A stretch of 64,000 nt of DNA from Methylocella tundrae. GTDB lineage: Bacteria; Pseudomonadota; Alphaproteobacteria; Rhizobiales; Beijerinckiaceae. Both the position numbers and the translations under genes were made by a program. Each line of letters opens with the position of its first letter. The stretch's first letter is position 1. Positions 62,129 to 64,000 of this stretch are shown piece by piece. The notes beneath the pieces were generated by a model, which did no database searches, was not told the origin of the DNA, and was given only the letters and a program-made list of their open reading frames with translations. Location of the stretch: the NCBI RefSeq assembly GCF_038024855.1, contig NZ_CP139089.1, positions 1,984,001 through 2,048,000 of the forward strand, read 5' to 3'.

Positions 62129-64000
62129 GCAAGGCCGCTCCAACGGTCCGCCCGCGCACTATGCGGACCCTGCAGGAAATAGCGTGCGGCGATCGCTTCG
62201 GCCAGATCGAGCAGGCGTTTTTCGAAGCTCAGGATCTTGTCGGTGTCGAGCTCCGCCGCGACGGCTGTCGTGACTTCGGCGACGAGCTTGACGATCTGAC
62301 GGCGCGGCTTCTCGGGCATTCCATCGTCGCTGAGCACGGGCAGATTTTGCAGATGGTCGTCCAGCCGCTCCAGCTGAAACGCGACGGAGCGCGGATTAAA
62401 TGGGTCGAGCATGACCATGTCGCGAACCGTCGAAAGGCCGACGCCCATCAGATAGCGCGACCGATAGGTGATCTGGGAATCGGCGAGGTCGAGCAGGACT
62501 TCGAGATCGTCCGAAGGAGCGGTGGGGCCGGCGAACTGGCGCGCGAAGCGGCAGGAGTTGATGGCGCGCTCCACGCGCCGGCCGATGTCGAAGAGACGCC
62601 AGCCAGCGCCACGATTCATATTTTCCTGCGCAAGCCCCGAAAGCGCCGCGATGGCGCGCAGCGCGAGATCAGCCCGGTCATAGGCCTCGGCCTCGCTCAA
62701 AAGCGGCTTCTGATCGACGCCGAGCATCTGGTCAAGCTCGCCGATCAACCGCCAGGTATCGGCCGAGAGCCGTTCCCTTATGACCGAGGCGGCGCGGCGC
62801 GCATCGCGCACAAGCGAAAGCGCCGAGCCGTAGCTCTCCTCGCTGTGCAGGGCTACAGCACAGAGCGCCAACGGATTAGAGGCCGCCGATTTCGGCGCCG
62901 CGTGCCAGGCGACGAGGAGGGCGATCACCTTCGAGACAGTCCATGCCGTCGTCCCTGTTTCGGCGTCGGTATTGATCATCCGGCCGGCAAGACAGCGGAT
63001 CAGACGCAAAGTCGCCTCGACCCTTTCGAGATAACGCCCGAGCCAGAACAGATTATCCGCGGCGCGGCTCGGCAGATTGCCCATCAGGCGGCGGATCCGC
63101 GCCGTCTCGTTGCTCGGCAGCAGGGTAATCATTTCGACGGGCTTGTCGGCGAGCACCCAGACGTCCGCCGACTGGACCCCTCCCCCCATCGACACGGCGC
63201 GCGCATCGGCGCGATCGGAGATGCGGCAGAAGCCGCCCGGCATGATGGTCCAGCCATTCTCCGTCCGCGCCGCATAGACGCGCAGGACGAAGGGGCGCGG
63301 CGTCAGCCGGTCGTCGTTCCAGACCGGCGTCGTCGACAGATTAACGACCTCCTGCCCGACATAGTCGATCCCCCTCTCGCCAATGGCGTCGATCAGCCGC
63401 GCCTTTTCATCCGCGTTGAGAAGCCCGGCGATGACCGGCTGGTTCTGCGGAAAGCGTAGAACCGGATTGCCGAAGGCGCCGCCAATCGCCAGATCGTCGA
63501 GATCCGCGATGACCGATGCGCGCTCCTTCTGCTGACCGCACCACCAGGTTGCGATGTTCGGCAGGCGCAACTCCTCGCCAAGAAGTTTGCGGCAGAGCTT
63601 CGGCATGAAGCTCATCATCACGGGCGCCTCGAGCACGCCGGAGCCAAGCGCATTGGCGAGCATGACCCCGCCCTCGCGCACGGCCTCGACAAGGCCCGCG
63701 ACGCCAAGACGCGATTGGCTGTTGAGTTCAAGCGGATCGGCGAAATCGCCGTCGATGCGGCGCCAGATGACGTCGGCGCGTTTCAGTCCGGCGATGGTGC
63801 GCACGTGGACTTTGCCGTCACGCACGGTGAGGTCGCCGCCCTCGACCAGAATGAAGCCGAGATAGCGCGCAAGATAGGCCTGCTCGAAATAGGTTTCGTT
63901 CAGAGGGCCGGGTGTCCAGAGGCAGATGCGGGGATCGGATCGCTCGGCGAGCGAGGTCAGCCCGTAGCGGAACGCCTGGAAGAAGGGCGCGAGGCGCTCG
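62125..64000 (-). CDS. Circularly permuted ATP-grasp/alpha-E domain protein (5' end cut)
   Basis: The frame runs off the window end. The visible 624 residues begin within the type 2 circularly permuted ATP-grasp domain (ICLWTPGPLNETYFEQAYLARYLGF, LKRADVIWRRIDGDFADP, YVGQEVVNLSTTPVW), and from about LPSRAADNLFWLGRYLERVEATLRLIRC become the alpha-E helical domain. In other genomes these are separate neighbours; here they are fused. Coupled to the transglutaminase; thought to be a peptide-ligation or modification system, but the product is unknown. Confidence 0.9.
   Translation of the reverse strand, partial: ERLAPFFQAFRYGLTSLAERSDPRICLWTPGPLNETYFEQAYLARYLGFILVEGGDLTVRDGKVHVRTIAGLKRADVIWRRIDGDFADPLELNSQSRLGVAGLVEAVREGGVMLANALGSGVLEAPVMMSFMPKLCRKLLGEELRLPNIATWWCGQQKERASVIADLDDLAIGGAFGNPVLRFPQNQPVIAGLLNADEKARLIDAIGERGIDYVGQEVVNLSTTPVWNDDRLTPRPFVLRVYAARTENGWTIMPGGFCRISDRADARAVSMGGGVQSADVWVLADKPVEMITLLPSNETARIRRLMGNLPSRAADNLFWLGRYLERVEATLRLIRCLAGRMINTDAETGTTAWTVSKVIALLVAWHAAPKSAASNPLALCAVALHSEESYGSALSLVRDARRAASVIRERLSADTWRLIGELDQMLGVDQKPLLSEAEAYDRADLALRAIAALSGLAQENMNRGAGWRLFDIGRRVERAINSCRFARQFAGPTAPSDDLEVLLDLADSQITYRSRYLMGVGLSTVRDMVMLDPFNPRSVAFQLERLDDHLQNLPVLSDDGMPEKPRRQIVKLVAEVTTAVAAELDTDKILSFEKRLLDLAEAIAARYFLQGPHSARADRWSGLA

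Noticed and set aside
61717..63459. 580-residue plus-strand frame over the transglutaminase and alpha-E genes
   Set aside because: Antisense to two clear genes, with low-complexity Arg/Ala sequence.

Overview
The window is a 64 kb stretch of a GC-rich alphaproteobacterial chromosome, most likely Hyphomicrobiales (Rhizobiales) and perhaps the Beijerinckiaceae/Methylocystaceae side of that order. This is inferred from gene content: an Irr-type Fur regulator directly upstream of hemH, a GapR (DUF2312) protein, DUF1036/DUF1178/DUF1236/DUF2852 proteins, a rhizobial-style chemotaxis operon ending in a CheT-like gene, and short dispersed repeats of the kind common in this order. No rRNA gene or taxonomic marker is present, so the genus is not fixed.

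Layout. 1-4.5 kb: end of a PA0069-type radical SAM gene, uvrC, pgsA, moaD, moaE, then an opposing MFS transporter. 6.1-14.9 kb: a complete minus-strand chemotaxis operon (mcp, STAS protein, cheY, cheA, cheW, cheR, cheB, cheY, cheD, cheT-like), mostly linked by 1-4 nt overlaps and closed by a Rho-independent terminator at 5.9 kb. 15-16.5 kb: an AT-rich gap with a dispersed repeat, and a basic low-complexity protein. 16.6-26.3 kb: an initiator tRNA-Met followed by accessory DNA. The last 45 bp of the tRNA recur exactly at 22.4 kb and its last 13 bp at 26.3 kb, which gives two tandem modules: (a) a Tat-exported phospholipase C and a TPR-sulfotransferase; (b) a LysR regulator divergent from an alpha/beta hydrolase, a metallo-beta-lactamase-fold protein and a DJ-1/PfpI protein. 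No integrase was recognised.

26.4-32.8 kb: a mixed core region (SBF transporter with divergent LysR, small envelope proteins, extensin-like lipoprotein, arfB, DUF2852, efp-suhB). 32.9-35.0 kb: a MazEF pair behind a perfect 14-bp palindrome, then an AT-rich gene whose N-terminal part carries a HEPN-like R-x4-H motif. This is a small defence or stress islet. 35.0-38.8 kb: groES-groEL sits between a broken fragment of the dnaN 3' end and the full dnaN, both on the minus strand.

39-64 kb: a class A PBP; a probable aerolysin/ETX-MTX2-family beta-pore-forming protein; pyk; DUF1036; an N-formylglutamate amidohydrolase; gapR; an Old Yellow Enzyme; galU and galE; irr-hemH; grxC-DUF1178; a TetR/aldehyde dehydrogenase pair; a Dcp-like M3 peptidase; an AbrB-type membrane protein next to a decayed TetR gene; SDR-queG-GST; and a transglutaminase coupled to a circularly permuted ATP-grasp/alpha-E protein that runs off the window.

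The most interesting items are the tandem tRNA-fMet modules, the pore-forming-toxin-like gene with a palindrome upstream, the HEPN-like gene beside MazEF, and the dnaN fragment flanking groESL.
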